Part shown: positions 42,462 to 50,886 of the stretch, piece by piece | How the letters are laid out: every line of letters begins with the position of its first letter | Position numbering within the stretch: position 1 is the stretch's first letter | Source of the DNA: Leptospira biflexa serovar Patoc strain 'Patoc 1 (Paris)' | Lineage (GTDB): Bacteria > Spirochaetota > Leptospiria > Leptospirales > Leptospiraceae | Direction: 5' to 3' | DNA length: 64,000 nt | Assembly: GCF_000017685.1 (NCBI RefSeq) | Contig: NC_010602.1 | Coordinates: 868,001-932,000, forward strand | The notes under the pieces: generated by a model | What the model was told of the DNA's origin: nothing | The model's database searches: none | Seen by the model: the letters and a program-made list of their open reading frames with translations, nothing else | Program-made: the position numbers and the translations under genes

Positions 42462-43862
42462 CTAAACCATTCTTTGGATGAGATACGATTTGAGATCGGC
42501 CACAGCAATCCTTTCTTGTTTCATCGAATCCCTTTCTCGGATAGTGACTGTTCCGTCACTCATCGTGTCGTAATCGACTGTGATACAGAAAGGCGTTCCA
42601 ATTTCGTCATGACGACGGTACCGTTTTCCAATGGCACCACTATCATCATAATCTACATACCAATGGTTACGAAGGTCGGTATAAATTTCTTTGGCTTTGG
42701 CATCGAGCCCGTCTTTTTTCATGAGAGGAAAAATGGCGACTTTCATGGGACTCACACGTTTGCCAAACCGAAGGACAGTACGAATGTCGTCTTTTTCTAA
42801 TTTTTCTTCTTCGTAAGCGTCACATAACACTGCAAGGAAAAGTCTATTAAGACCAAGAGCAGGTTCAACAACATAGGGCAGGTACTTTTTCTTTTGGTCT
42901 AGGTCATGGTACTTCAAATCTTCCGAAGAAAATGTTTCGTGTTGGGTGAGGTCATAATCAGTCCTTGAAGCAACACCCCAAAGTTCACCCCAACCAAACG
43001 GGTATTTGTATTCGATGTCACTTGTGGAATCACTATAAAACGAAAGTTCTTCTTTTTCGTGTTCACGCACTCGTAGGTTTTCTTTTTTTAAACCCACCAC
43101 ATTCACAAGCCAATCCATGCAGTAGTCCACCCAATACTTAAACCATTCTTTTTGAGTGCCTGGTTCACAGAAAAATTCCATCTCCATTTGTTCGAACTCA
43201 CGGGTTCGAAAGATAAACTGGCGTGCCATGATTTCGTTCCGAAATGACTTTCCAATCTGTGCAATTCCGAATGGTACTTTTTTCCGCGCAATTTGGGTTA
43301 CGTTTTTAAAATTGATGAAGATCCCTTGGGCAGTTTCCGGACGAAGGTAAATGTCAGTGGCTCCTTCTTCGGAGGCACCATGTGATGTTTTGAACATCAA
43401 ATTGAACTGGCGTGCATCCGTAAAACTTCCCACTGTTCCGCAAGTGGGGCAAGCATAGGCTTTGTCACGGATGGTATTTGTGAGTTCTTCCAAAGTTTTC
43501 CCTGTTGCTGCTCCTTCCCCTTCCTTATCTTCTAAAAACTTATCCACGCGCACTCGTGTTTTGCATTTTTTACAATCCATAAGTGGATCGTTGAAGTTGG
43601 AAATGTGGCCAGATGCTTCCCAAACACGTGGGTGGAGGAGAATGGAAGAATCAAGTCCCAAAACATCATCCCTACGGTGGACAAAGTATTCCCACCAAAG
43701 TCGTTTTAAATTGTTCAAAACTTCAATTCCGTTCGGACCATAGTCAAATGTATTGGAGAGGCCTCCGTAAATTTCGGATCCTGGGAAAACAAAGCCTCTT
43801 CGTTTGGAGACTGCGACTATGGGTTTGAGCGACTGTTCTTCTTTCTCTTTCGGCTGTGCCAT
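42462..43862 (-). CDS. glyS: Glycyl-tRNA synthetase (dimeric, single-chain type)
   Basis: A 466-residue class II aminoacyl-tRNA synthetase that charges tRNA-Gly. The N-terminus has the typical RRGFVFPGSEIYGGLSNTFDYGPNG, motif 2 is FRNEIMARQFIFRTREFEQMEMEFF, and motif 3 is the ALGLNRLFLAVL segment; two CxxC pairs (MDCKKCKT, YACPTCG) form a zinc-ribbon-like insertion. The C-terminal anticodon-binding domain is present. ATG 43862 with GGCGGA upstream is chosen; a longer frame lacks support. This is the alpha2 type, not the alpha2beta2 type of E. coli. Confidence 0.94.
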   Translation of the reverse strand: MAQPKEKEEQSLKPIVAVSKRRGFVFPGSEIYGGLSNTFDYGPNGIEVLNNLKRLWWEYFVHRRDDVLGLDSSILLHPRVWEASGHISNFNDPLMDCKKCKTRVRVDKFLEDKEGEGAATGKTLEELTNTIRDKAYACPTCGTVGSFTDARQFNLMFKTSHGASEEGATDIYLRPETAQGIFINFKNVTQIARKKVPFGIAQIGKSFRNEIMARQFIFRTREFEQMEMEFFCEPGTQKEWFKYWVDYCMDWLVNVVGLKKENLRVREHEKEELSFYSDSTSDIEYKYPFGWGELWGVASRTDYDLTQHETFSSEDLKYHDLDQKKKYLPYVVEPALGLNRLFLAVLCDAYEEEKLEKDDIRTVLRFGKRVSPMKVAIFPLMKKDGLDAKAKEIYTDLRNHWYVDYDDSGAIGKRYRRHDEIGTPFCITVDYDTMSDGTVTIRERDSMKQERIAVADLKSYLIQRMV

Positions 43863-43925
43863 ATCCGCCAAATTTTTTGTTTTCCATGAAAATTCAAAGT
43901 ATTTTCCTTGAGATAAGACTAAAGA

Positions 43926-45734
43926 ATGGATTCGGCAAACTCTCAATACCTCTCTCCCTGGGCAAAAAAATCCTTAACGTTTTTCCTTTGGCTCTCACCC
44001 CTTTTCAGTTTGGGGCCTTTTTTCGCATTTGGAATCCTCTTTGCGTTTCCTAAAGAATTTCGATTACGCCTACGGGCCATATCCGTCATTGCGATTTATG
44101 TTTTGAATTGGATCCTCTTTTATCCGGTGGAACTTTTGCACAGATCCAGTATGGAATGGGAAGGCACGATTAATTCCTTCCTTGCAAAAGATGGCACTCC
44201 GTTCCGTATGAAGTTAGGATTTTTTCTTTTTTGTTTTTTCTGCCTTTTGGCAAATTACATCCACAGCATTCGAAGGAATCGAAAACGGGAATTGGTTCGA
44301 GAGGCCCGTATCCAAAATGATTTTCCAGGTTCAGGTCTTCGAACGGAAATGCGAATCAGGGATACAAAGTTCGATACCATTCTGCTTGTCCTTATTCTTG
44401 CTCTCATCATTCAATTTTTCTTTTTGTACATCACAGAAAACCTAAACCCTCAAAAAAATCTTTCACCTCTTGCTCCACTTTATGATGTTCACCAGTTTGT
44501 TTTCAATTATTCGATTTCAATTTGTATTTTACTATTTAGCTTCAATCGAAATAAAATCCCATCATTGATGGCAAGACCTTATTTGCGTTATATGGAAGGG
44601 ATTCGGATCCGCGAAGCTTGGAAAAAGGCAGTCAAAACAGAAGGTAAATTTCCACTTCGATTGGAACTCATAGTCAAAGAGAAGGCAAAGTTCCGAGATC
44701 AAATTTTACCTGGGTTTGGACATATTTACGTTTATGAATATTGGCGTGGGTTTCCCATTTTATTTTTAACACTTTTGTTGTACTTATTTTCTGCGGTTTG
44801 GGTGTTTTCCTATATCAGTCCGATTTTTGGAATCCAGTTTTTGGCAGGGTTTGGATTAAAACCAGGGATTCCTGATAAAGATTTTTTTATTTCATCGCAA
44901 AACGTGGCTTATGCGGTTTTTTCTGTGGCAGCACTGATTGGATTGTATTTTTATTCTGCAACCATCTTAGAGAAGTCCTTTAGTTTAGAAAACCTGGGAA
45001 TCAAAAAAGATAAAGACGGCGAAAGTGAACCTTTCTTCAAACCGGGCCTTCGAAAAGGGTTTCGGAATGTATTGCCACTCTCTCTTCTATTTCATTTGGT
45101 TTTACTTTGCCTTGTTTTTTTAATCCCCATTAGTATCCAACGTGGCAAAAAAAAGGAACAATCAGCACAAAAGAATGACCATTTCCGACCAGAAAAAATG
45201 GAATTTTATTTCATCGATCCCAATGTCCCCGACGATACCCAAGGTTTGAATGGGGGAGTGATCACAGGGAATGAAACGGAAAACAAAGAGAAGGGTGAAA
45301 AAATCTCCAATGAAAAGGTCGCTGACAATGGACCTGTCAAAGGATACATCAAAAAAATCCGAGGGAAAAAAGTTCCACCCACGTATTCGAATTATATCTC
45401 CGCAAAAATGCGGATCCCTGAAAGTTATATGGATTATTGGGCCAAAGCCCCTCATCCCTATTCGAGTGTTGTTGCTTATACCATCACCCAAGATGGAGAT
45501 GTGATTGATGTGGAACTCGTGGAAGCCTCTGATTATCCCGACCAAGATTTAAGAACCTTACAGCTGGTAGAGAGTTTGGGTCCACTCATGCCACCGCCAG
45601 GAACTAAGAATGACATACGGGTCACGGAACTATTTTGGAACGGTCCCATCGATCCTGAGTTTGTCCCCACACCTTTACAAAAAGAAATGATCAACTTATT
45701 TGACGGCCGTTATATGGAAGAGTTACCTGAATGA
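43926..45734 (+). CDS. Multi-pass membrane protein with C-terminal TonB-like domain
   Basis: A 602-residue protein with about nine or ten membrane helices (20-410), a charged disordered linker (about 415-490) and a C-terminal domain (about 515-590; YSSVVAYTITQDGDVIDVELVEASDYPDQDLRTLQLVESLGPLMPPPGTKND) similar to TonB/TolA C-terminal domains. Classic TonB has a single helix; the multi-helix N-terminus is unusual. It overlaps the PrsW-like gene by four bases, so they form an operon. An energy-coupling role between membranes is inferred, not shown. Confidence 0.6.
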   Translation: MDSANSQYLSPWAKKSLTFFLWLSPLFSLGPFFAFGILFAFPKEFRLRLRAISVIAIYVLNWILFYPVELLHRSSMEWEGTINSFLAKDGTPFRMKLGFFLFCFFCLLANYIHSIRRNRKRELVREARIQNDFPGSGLRTEMRIRDTKFDTILLVLILALIIQFFFLYITENLNPQKNLSPLAPLYDVHQFVFNYSISICILLFSFNRNKIPSLMARPYLRYMEGIRIREAWKKAVKTEGKFPLRLELIVKEKAKFRDQILPGFGHIYVYEYWRGFPILFLTLLLYLFSAVWVFSYISPIFGIQFLAGFGLKPGIPDKDFFISSQNVAYAVFSVAALIGLYFYSATILEKSFSLENLGIKKDKDGESEPFFKPGLRKGFRNVLPLSLLFHLVLLCLVFLIPISIQRGKKKEQSAQKNDHFRPEKMEFYFIDPNVPDDTQGLNGGVITGNETENKEKGEKISNEKVADNGPVKGYIKKIRGKKVPPTYSNYISAKMRIPESYMDYWAKAPHPYSSVVAYTITQDGDVIDVELVEASDYPDQDLRTLQLVESLGPLMPPPGTKNDIRVTELFWNGPIDPEFVPTPLQKEMINLFDGRYMEELPE

Positions 45735-46495
45735 AAGAAATTGGATTCTACGATTATCTGATAGGTGCTGCAACAGTGCTTCCATGGGCCATTGTGATTT
45801 GGAAAGCTTACAAACCTAAAAAAGGATGGCAGGAAGTATTTGGAATCATATTGGCTCTCGTATTTGGATGGTTGTCGACGGATTTAATTTTACGACTTCA
45901 TCCCATCTTCTGGCCTGAGGCAGATTTTTCTCCCAAAAAAAAGGTGAGCTTACTCACACAAACCGCCCATATGGCTTTTATCCAAGCAGGGATCACGGAA
46001 GAGACGTTTAAAATATTTTTCATCATGATTTTATCGTTTGTATTCGGTTATGATCGTAAAACAAAACTATTTTCACCTAATGTTGTGTTATTTGGAGCCT
46101 TCGTGGCGATGGGTTTTTCCTTTATTGAAAATACTCATTATATCTTCCGAGAACCGGAGGAAAAAAAATGGAATCTTTTCATTGCAAGAACGGTCCATTC
46201 CTCCAATATCCACTTACTTATCAACTTGTGTTTTTCGCTCTTCCTATTAAAGAGTAATTTCAAAGCAGATGACAGTTCTAAAAAAGTCACCATTCTTTTT
46301 GGGTTCGTATTGGCTGTATTGCAACATGGAGTCGTTGACTTTTTACTCATTCCTGGAGCAACCATTGGACTTTGGATTTCCACCGCTATGTTTGTCGGCA
46401 TTTGGGTTTGGGTTGTGGGTGATTGGCGTGAACTAATCGTTTCCATAAAAGAAAGACCAATCAAGACAAATCAAACTTCCGAGATTACCGAATGA
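45731..46495 (+). CDS. PrsW-family intramembrane metalloprotease
   Basis: A 254-residue membrane protein with seven or eight helices. The PrsW signatures are present: EE-x-x-K in GITEETFKIFF (Glu90, Glu91, Lys94), FSFIEN in a middle helix, and a His pair in RTVHSS and VLQHGVVDF. PrsW proteins make site-1 cuts in anti-sigma factors in other bacteria. The four-base overlap with the TonB-like gene suggests coupled function. Confidence 0.82.
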   Translation: MKEIGFYDYLIGAATVLPWAIVIWKAYKPKKGWQEVFGIILALVFGWLSTDLILRLHPIFWPEADFSPKKKVSLLTQTAHMAFIQAGITEETFKIFFIMILSFVFGYDRKTKLFSPNVVLFGAFVAMGFSFIENTHYIFREPEEKKWNLFIARTVHSSNIHLLINLCFSLFLLKSNFKADDSSKKVTILFGFVLAVLQHGVVDFLLIPGATIGLWISTAMFVGIWVWVVGDWRELIVSIKERPIKTNQTSEITE

Positions 46496-46512
46496 AATCT
46501 GATGCAAAAATT

Positions 46513-46538
46513 TTCATTCAGGTTCATTTGTGAATGAA
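46513..46538. other. Hairpin in the gap after the PrsW gene
   Basis: TTCATTCA (46513-46520) and TGAATGAA (46531-46538) make a perfect 8-bp stem with a 10-nt loop just after the PrsW stop. No T-run follows on the plus strand, so it is at best a weak terminator. Further on, a good ribosome site (AAAGGAAAAG) precedes a seven-codon frame (46628-46651), possibly a leader or a gene remnant. Confidence 0.3.
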
Positions 46539-46677
46539 TGTTCGACCAGACATACTTCAAAATCCAAACGGCACAAAGGGATTTAAATTCAGGAATTGTA
46601 ATCCTATTATCGAAAGGAAAAGAATCATGAAAACGCATTTTGCGAAGTGAAAAAAATAGGGGAGAATGACACGATTA

Positions 46678-47142
46678 CTACTTTGTAGATAAAAAAACCC
46701 GAATCCCAGCTTCCGAATATTCTTCCCAATCGGTTTGAAAGGTTCTGATCTTTGGAATTTCTGGATGGTTCCAAATCTCAGCCCAGAATTTGGGTACCAC
46801 TTCTTCTGGTGGACCAGGTTGGATTGCAAAATAACGTCCGTTTTGTGGTTCAATATGAATGATTTCCATACCAGATAGAGGCTTTGCATTTGGTTCCACT
46901 GCATAACCTAACAAAAAGTCATACGCTCCATTCTCATCTGATTCATAAGCAAAATAAACTCCAAACAAAGGATCAAATTTACGCAGGGATTCCATTTGTT
47001 TGGGGATATCTTGTCGATAAAACTGAGAATAAATGGCGGGGATTTTCACATCAGCATCACCAGGTGCATTCGAAGTCCTGACGCGAAGACCCATGACCGA
47101 AAATCTTTCTGTCTGTACAAGTGGTTCTGCCAATTCCGACAT
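46678..47142 (-). CDS. GyrI-like / effector-binding domain protein
   Basis: A 154-residue protein with the layout of AraC-effector-binding/GyrI domains: N-terminal strand (ERFSVMGLRVRTS), GVYFAYESDENGAYDFLLGYAVEP, a YFAIQPGPPEEVVPKFWAEIWNH helix, and a closing strand with acidic residues (EEYSEAGIRVFL). Such proteins bind small cationic molecules or proteins; no DNA-binding domain is fused here. GAGAGGA precedes ATG 47142. It is divergent from the 5S rRNA gene. Confidence 0.75.
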   Translation of the reverse strand: MSELAEPLVQTERFSVMGLRVRTSNAPGDADVKIPAIYSQFYRQDIPKQMESLRKFDPLFGVYFAYESDENGAYDFLLGYAVEPNAKPLSGMEIIHIEPQNGRYFAIQPGPPEEVVPKFWAEIWNHPEIPKIRTFQTDWEEYSEAGIRVFLSTK

Positions 47143-47195
47143 ATTGAAATCCTCTCAGTTTCACAAAAAAACGCAATCTTTTCTTCAATATTGGT

Positions 47196-47222
47196 TTGAC
47201 TTCCCGCATCCTCCTGTACACA
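47196..47222 (+). promoter_or_regulatory. Candidate promoter of 5S rRNA copy A
   Basis: TTGACT (47196-47201) and TACACA (47217-47222) with a 15-bp spacer, just before the region shared with the second 5S gene, which starts at ATGGTAATTACTCC. The hexamers are imperfect. Confidence 0.35.
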
Positions 47223-47233
47223 TGGTAATTACT

Positions 47234-47348
47234 CCTGGTGATTATGGAGAGAAGGCCATACCCGTTCCCATTCCGAACACGGAAGTCAAGCTTCTCATCG
47301 CCGATGGTACTATTGGGTTCGCTCAATGGGAGAGTAGGACGTTGCCGG
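47234..47348 (+). rRNA. rrf: 5S ribosomal RNA (copy A)
   Basis: About 115 nt with recognisable 5S features: CCTGG at the 5' end pairing with CCGG at the 3' end, CCCGTTCCCATTCCGAACACGG (helix III region with the conserved CCGAAC loop, 47271-47290 area), GCCGATGGTACT and GGGAGAGTAGG. There is no 16S or 23S nearby, as is usual for Leptospira, where rRNA genes are scattered. The sequence is identical by eye to copy B at 54432 and the two continue identical for about 15 bases past each end. Confidence 0.9.
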
Positions 47349-47367
47349 GTTAGCACTCATAACGTAA

Positions 47368-47401
47368 TAAAAAAAAGCCGACCGTAAGGTTGGCTTTTTT
47401 T
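47368..47401 (+). terminator. Terminator of 5S rRNA copy A
   Basis: AGCCGACC, a GTAA loop and GGTTGGCT (one G-U pair), preceded by an A-run and followed by T7. It lies 20 bases past the mature 5S end. Confidence 0.85.
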
Positions 47402-47470
47402 ATGTACAAAGATAAAATTACCCATTGAACGAACCCAATAGTACCAACACAATTAATTCGTTCGCGAAAT
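47386..47470. repeat. 85-bp direct repeat, copy 1
   Basis: It runs from AAGGTTGGCTTTTTTTATG to TTCGTTCGCGAAAT and recurs at 47756-47840 with about six mismatches. The first 16 bases are the right half of a terminator in copy 1. No coding capacity. Confidence 0.8.
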
Positions 47471-47491
47471 GATAGACTTGCGACCCATAGG

Positions 47492-47537
47492 GAGCAAGGC
47501 TCGGACACTCGCCCGCGGAGCGGAGAAGCGAGTGGGG
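47492..47537. repeat. GC-rich hairpin repeat, copy 1
   Basis: GAGCAAGGCTC, then ACTCGCCCGCGGAGCGGA and GCGAGTGGGG; CTCGC and GCGAG can pair, with a smaller CCGC/GCGG stem inside. A closely similar stretch is at 47917-47964. The GC content is far above that of the flanks. Confidence 0.65.
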
Positions 47538-47543
47538 GTGGAA

Positions 47544-47572
47544 GTAGGACGTTGCCTCTGTTAGCACTCATA
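47544..47572 (+). pseudogene. Remnant 3' end of a 5S rRNA gene
   Basis: GTAGGACGTTGCC, a changed triplet region, then GTTAGCACTCATAACGTA matches the last 16 bases of the 5S genes and their flank (CCGGG replaced by CCTCTG). The rest of the 5S gene is missing upstream, replaced by the GC-rich repeat. Confidence 0.65.
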
Positions 47573-47583
47573 ACGTATGATAG

Positions 47584-47611
47584 AGCGTTCACGAAAGTGA
47601 GCGCTTTTTTT
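47584..47611 (+). terminator. Terminator within the 5S-downstream repeat (copy 1)
   Basis: AGCGTTCAC, a GAAA tetraloop and GTGAGCGCT with T7 after it. It is the same as the terminator of 5S copy B but here follows only a 5S remnant. Confidence 0.8.
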
Positions 47612-47679
47612 GTTTTTAGAGCTCAGTGTGAGCCGGCTACCGTCCGCGACTCGCAAGTAGCGGTCGCTGCCGAAAGAAA

Positions 47680-47704
47680 AAGAGCAAGGTGTCTTGCTCT
47701 TTTG
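47680..47704. terminator. Hairpin terminator in the repeat cluster
   Basis: AGAGCAAG, a GTGT loop and CTTGCTCT (47681-47700), with an A-run before and TTTTG after. It may act in both directions. Confidence 0.65.
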
Positions 47705-47755
47705 TTTTCCGGCATTGTTGCCGGGTAGAATTGGAATGAATAGAAAGCTAGCCGC

Positions 47756-47840
47756 AAGGTTGGCTTTTTTTATGTACAAAAATCAAATTACCCATTAATC
47801 GAACCCAATAGTAGCGACACAATTAATTCGTTCGCGAAAT
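47756..47840. repeat. 85-bp direct repeat, copy 2
   Basis: Second copy of the repeat at 47386-47470, 370 bp apart. The left terminator arm is changed (AGCTAGCCGCAAGG), so the hairpin is partly lost, which marks it as a decayed copy. Confidence 0.8.
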
Positions 47841-47916
47841 AGGTGAGGCTTTCGTAGAAGCCGAAGCCTGCTAGGATTTTTATGAAAGAAAAATAGGGTG
47901 GCGATTGAATTGGATT

Positions 47917-47964
47917 GAGCAAGGCTCAGGGCTCTTCGCCCGCGGAGCGGAAAAGCGAGTGGGG
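47917..47964. repeat. GC-rich hairpin repeat, copy 2
   Basis: Matches 47492-47537 with small changes (CTCTTCGCCCGCGGAGCGGA and AAGCGAGTGGGG). The stem is weaker than in copy 1. The order 85-bp repeat then GC-rich repeat is the same in both places, so a larger unit was duplicated. Confidence 0.6.
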
Positions 47965-47995
47965 ATTGAAGGCTGTGATTCTTAACTCATTTGTT

Positions 47996-48478
47996 TCATA
48001 CTTTATTTTCTAAAATGTCTGTGGCAGTTTCGGTACCGATTTGCTCTGCAAGTCCAATTAGGATTCCTTCCACTCCTCGAATGTAACAGAGTCGATAAAC
48101 ATTTTCAAATTGAACCACTTCTCCAACAAGCTCTGCACCAAACTTTGATAAACGGGATAACAATTCATCCAAATGATCCACTCTGAACATGATACGAAGG
48201 TAACCAAGAGAGTTCACTGGAGAAGTTCTGTGGTCTGAGATTGTTTTAGGCGAATGAAATTGTGAGAGTTCGAGTCGGGTATGTCCATCAGGGGTCACCA
48301 TCATGGCAATCTCTACTTCTTGGTTTTCAAGTCCTGTGACTTTACCTGCCCATTCCCCTGCTACCATCATACGTCCTTCGAGTCGAAGTCCAATTTCTTC
48401 AAAAAACAAAATTGTCCGATCCAATGATGCAACGACGATGCCAATATTGTGCATTTCTAATAAATTACTTTTAGCCAT
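47996..48478 (-). CDS. VOC-family (glyoxalase/dioxygenase-fold) protein
   Basis: A 160-residue protein with two beta-alpha-beta-beta-beta modules: module 1 starts LLEMHNIGIVVASLDRTILFFEEIGLRLEG and module 2 GYLRIMFRVDHLDELLSRLSKFGAELVG. Possible metal ligands are the first-module His (MHNIG), Glu in RLELSQF and the second-module residues. The gene's start overlaps the TetR stop by eight bases, so the two are co-transcribed. The reaction is unknown; the neighbourhood hints at an oxidised isoprenoid or aromatic compound (inference). Confidence 0.78.
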   Translation of the reverse strand: MAKSNLLEMHNIGIVVASLDRTILFFEEIGLRLEGRMMVAGEWAGKVTGLENQEVEIAMMVTPDGHTRLELSQFHSPKTISDHRTSPVNSLGYLRIMFRVDHLDELLSRLSKFGAELVGEVVQFENVYRLCYIRGVEGILIGLAEQIGTETATDILENKV

Positions 48479-49112
48479 TTTTTTGTTCCCAATTGATAGT
48501 GGAACTCACAGTTGTTTGAAAAAGTTGAATTACGTCCATTCCTTTAGGGAGAATGAGATGTCCTTCAATCGCAAGGGAAGCAATTCCATGTACGGTCGCC
48601 CAGGCCCCGAGAGCTCTAGCATGTGCTAATTCTTTACGAACACGTTCACTCGCAAAGGCAGAAAACAATAGACGGAATGGGCGTTGGGAACTCATCATCA
48701 TATCTTTGTTAGAAGCTGCTTGATTGGATTTTTTTTCTGAATCGATTTGGTTCATCATAAGCCGATACAGATTTGGATTTGTCATAGCAAACTGGATGTA
48801 TTCCACTCCGTAATGAAAAGCTAACATTCGCCCGCGGACTTTCGGATGTTTCTGTTGCACGAGTAACATATTGTTTGCCAATTCTTCATATCCTGATCCA
48901 GCGACAGCCTGTAACAATTCCTCTTTTCCCTTAAAATGAGCATACGGTGCCATATGACTGACTCCAATTGCAGAAGCAATGGATCGCAAAGAAAGCGCAT
49001 CCGTGTCTTGGTTTTGTAAAATCGTTCTCGCAGCAGTGATGAGAGCGGGACGTAGGTCTCCATGATGGTAGGAGTTCGATTCTTTGGTTCCATTTTGTTT
49101 CTTCCCGGCCAT
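48471..49112 (-). CDS. TetR-family regulator with WHG-type C-terminal domain
   Basis: A 213-residue regulator. The helix-turn-helix covers about residues 12-60 (YHHGDLRPALITAARTILQNQDTDALSLRSIASAIGVSHMAPYAHFKGKEELLQAV); the YHHGDLR start is typical of the WHG subgroup. ATG 49112 is chosen because the longer frame to 49163 adds a basic tail over the promoter region. It is divergent from the CrtI-like oxidoreductase, with a 21-bp palindrome in between, and probably represses both directions. Confidence 0.85.
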   Translation of the reverse strand: MAGKKQNGTKESNSYHHGDLRPALITAARTILQNQDTDALSLRSIASAIGVSHMAPYAHFKGKEELLQAVAGSGYEELANNMLLVQQKHPKVRGRMLAFHYGVEYIQFAMTNPNLYRLMMNQIDSEKKSNQAASNKDMMMSSQRPFRLLFSAFASERVRKELAHARALGAWATVHGIASLAIEGHLILPKGMDVIQLFQTTVSSTINWEQKNG

Positions 49113-49239
49113 TACAACTGAGTAGACCTTAACGCGAAACTGGTAAAGCCTTTTCATCACCATGGATGCAGTGAATCGGTAAATCCCTTCCTTCTTTCAG
49201 ATTTCTTTTTTTAAAGAGAGGTGGGAAAAAAATCATTGC

Positions 49240-49260
49240 AATCTTTACACTGTAAAGATT
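49240..49260. promoter_or_regulatory. TetR-type operator candidate
   Basis: AATCTTTAC (49240-49248), ACT, and GTAAAGATT (49252-49260): perfect 9-bp arms with a 3-nt spacer. It is the only strong palindrome between the TetR-VOC genes and the oxidoreductase-reductase genes. Confidence 0.7.
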
Positions 49261-49298
49261 GGTTGGAGTGGAAAGGGAATACCTTTGGGGAGAACAGA

Positions 49299-50819
49299 AT
49301 GTCTCATTATGATACGGTTGTCATAGGTGCTGGTAACGCAGGTTTAATGGCGGCAACTCGTTTGCAACGGGAGGGTTCTAAAACACTCTTGTTAGAACGG
49401 CATAATGTTCCTGGAGGTTGTGCTACTTCATTTGTCCGAGGGGAATTTGAATTTGAGGTTGCTCTCCACCAACTCAGCGGTGTCGGGACGGAATCGAATC
49501 CATTCATTATGCGTCGTGTTTTTGATGAACTTGGAGTATTGGATAAAATCGAACTTGTACAAGAAAAAGAACTCTATCGGATCATCATGCCAGGTAGGTT
49601 GGATGTTACCTTACCTGCCGATTGGATAGAATTACAGAATCATTTAAAAAGTCTTTTTCCTATGGAAACGGATCCAATTGAAAGGTTCTTCAAATTGAGC
49701 GAAGCCATCGTCAACGAATATTACTTTGTCCTACCTCGAGTGAAATTGTCCAATGACGAAGAAAAAATCAGAATCAAATGCCCAAATTTTTCAGCATATG
49801 GACTTCGTCCAACAACTGATGTTTTGAATGAATTTTTTTCTACAGAGGATTTAATTAATGTTATCACACCTTATTGGAGTTATGTTGGAATCCCTACAAC
49901 AGATTTAGTATTCGCAGAATTTATCGGTATGATATATTTTTACTGTGTGTATAAACCTTGGCATATCAAAGGTGGGTCTCAAATGCTTTCGAGCGCTCTG
50001 CTTTCCTCATTTGAAGAAGCAGGTGGAGAAGTAAGATTTCATTGTTCTGCAGAAAAAATTCTTACAAAAGATGGAGTCGTGTCAGGGGTTCGATTGGAAA
50101 CAGGAGAAACAGTTACCTGTGACGCAGTTGTATCAAATGCAAGTCCTCTCATCACTTATCATGAATTGTTAGATTTAGAAACTCTACCACCGTCTGTAGT
50201 AAAAGATTTTAAATCGAGACGAATGGGAGTATCTGCTGTTTGCCTATATTTGGGTTTAGATTGTTCTCCAGAAGAAATAGGGTTCACGTCTGCGTCTAGC
50301 TTTGTGATGACAACTTCAAATGCAGAGGTCACAGAAGATCGGATGTATACTTTGGAGGCTCCGGATTGGGGAATGGTCACTTGTTATAACTTTATAGATG
50401 AAGAACTTGCCCCAAAAGGAAAGTCCGTTGTCACTCTTGTCGCTTTACAGTACGGTGAAGCTTGGAAGGATGTTCCACCAGAAGATTACATTGCCACAAA
50501 ATACGAATTTGGCGACAAATTAATTGATCTCATTGAACAAGCGTATCCAAAGATCAGAGAACATATCGAAAAGGCAGAAGTTGCCACACCAATGACGATG
50601 ATGCGTTATTTGAATACTCCTGGAGGAGCAATTTATGGTTTCAAACAAACCTTACAAGATAGTTCCCTATTTCGCGAATCATTAGATGCCATCGAAGGTC
50701 TTTATTCTTCAAGCAGTTGGACAAGCATGGGTGGATTCCAACCGACTTATTTGAACGGTTATTACACCGCCCGAAAAATTATCAAACAACTGCGTCGTAA
50801 AAACAAAACTGCTGTCTAG
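49299..50819 (+). CDS. Phytoene-desaturase/carotenoid-isomerase-like FAD oxidoreductase
   Basis: A 506-residue flavoprotein of the CrtI/CrtH/RetSat group. The N-terminal FAD motif is YDTVVIGAGNAGLMAATRLQREG with LLLERHNVPGGCATSF after it, the pattern of carotenoid desaturases and isomerases. The C-terminal FAD-closing motif is GLYSSSSWTSMGGFQPTYLNGYYTAR. ATG 49299 has GGGGAG six bases upstream. It is followed by an FAD/[2Fe-2S] reductase gene after 67 bases. Substrate unknown; no phytoene synthase gene is seen in the window. Confidence 0.8.
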   Translation: MSHYDTVVIGAGNAGLMAATRLQREGSKTLLLERHNVPGGCATSFVRGEFEFEVALHQLSGVGTESNPFIMRRVFDELGVLDKIELVQEKELYRIIMPGRLDVTLPADWIELQNHLKSLFPMETDPIERFFKLSEAIVNEYYFVLPRVKLSNDEEKIRIKCPNFSAYGLRPTTDVLNEFFSTEDLINVITPYWSYVGIPTTDLVFAEFIGMIYFYCVYKPWHIKGGSQMLSSALLSSFEEAGGEVRFHCSAEKILTKDGVVSGVRLETGETVTCDAVVSNASPLITYHELLDLETLPPSVVKDFKSRRMGVSAVCLYLGLDCSPEEIGFTSASSFVMTTSNAEVTEDRMYTLEAPDWGMVTCYNFIDEELAPKGKSVVTLVALQYGEAWKDVPPEDYIATKYEFGDKLIDLIEQAYPKIREHIEKAEVATPMTMMRYLNTPGGAIYGFKQTLQDSSLFRESLDAIEGLYSSSSWTSMGGFQPTYLNGYYTARKIIKQLRRKNKTAV

Positions 50820-50886
50820 GTCGTGTGCGACCTCAATCACAGTTGGTAGTAGTGCAAAATATTTTAAATAAGAAAGGAAATACGAT

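Larger units (their letters stand above)
47544..47671. repeat. 5S-downstream repeat, copy 1
   Basis: About 127 bp that is nearly identical to the sequence downstream of the second 5S gene (54532-54657): only the CCTCTG/CCGGG change and a G/A difference before TAGCGGTCGC were seen. It contains a terminator (47584-47611) and AGAGCTCAGTGTGAGCCGGC. Confidence 0.85.

Noticed and set aside
46557..46904. Alternative minus-strand reading frame overlapping the GyrI-like gene
   Set aside because: It lies in another frame of a well-supported gene and has no ribosome site or recognisable composition.
47350..47779. Two minus-strand open frames in the 5S repeat cluster with related ends
   Set aside because: Their similarity comes from the duplicated non-coding repeats; they cover terminators and show no protein features.
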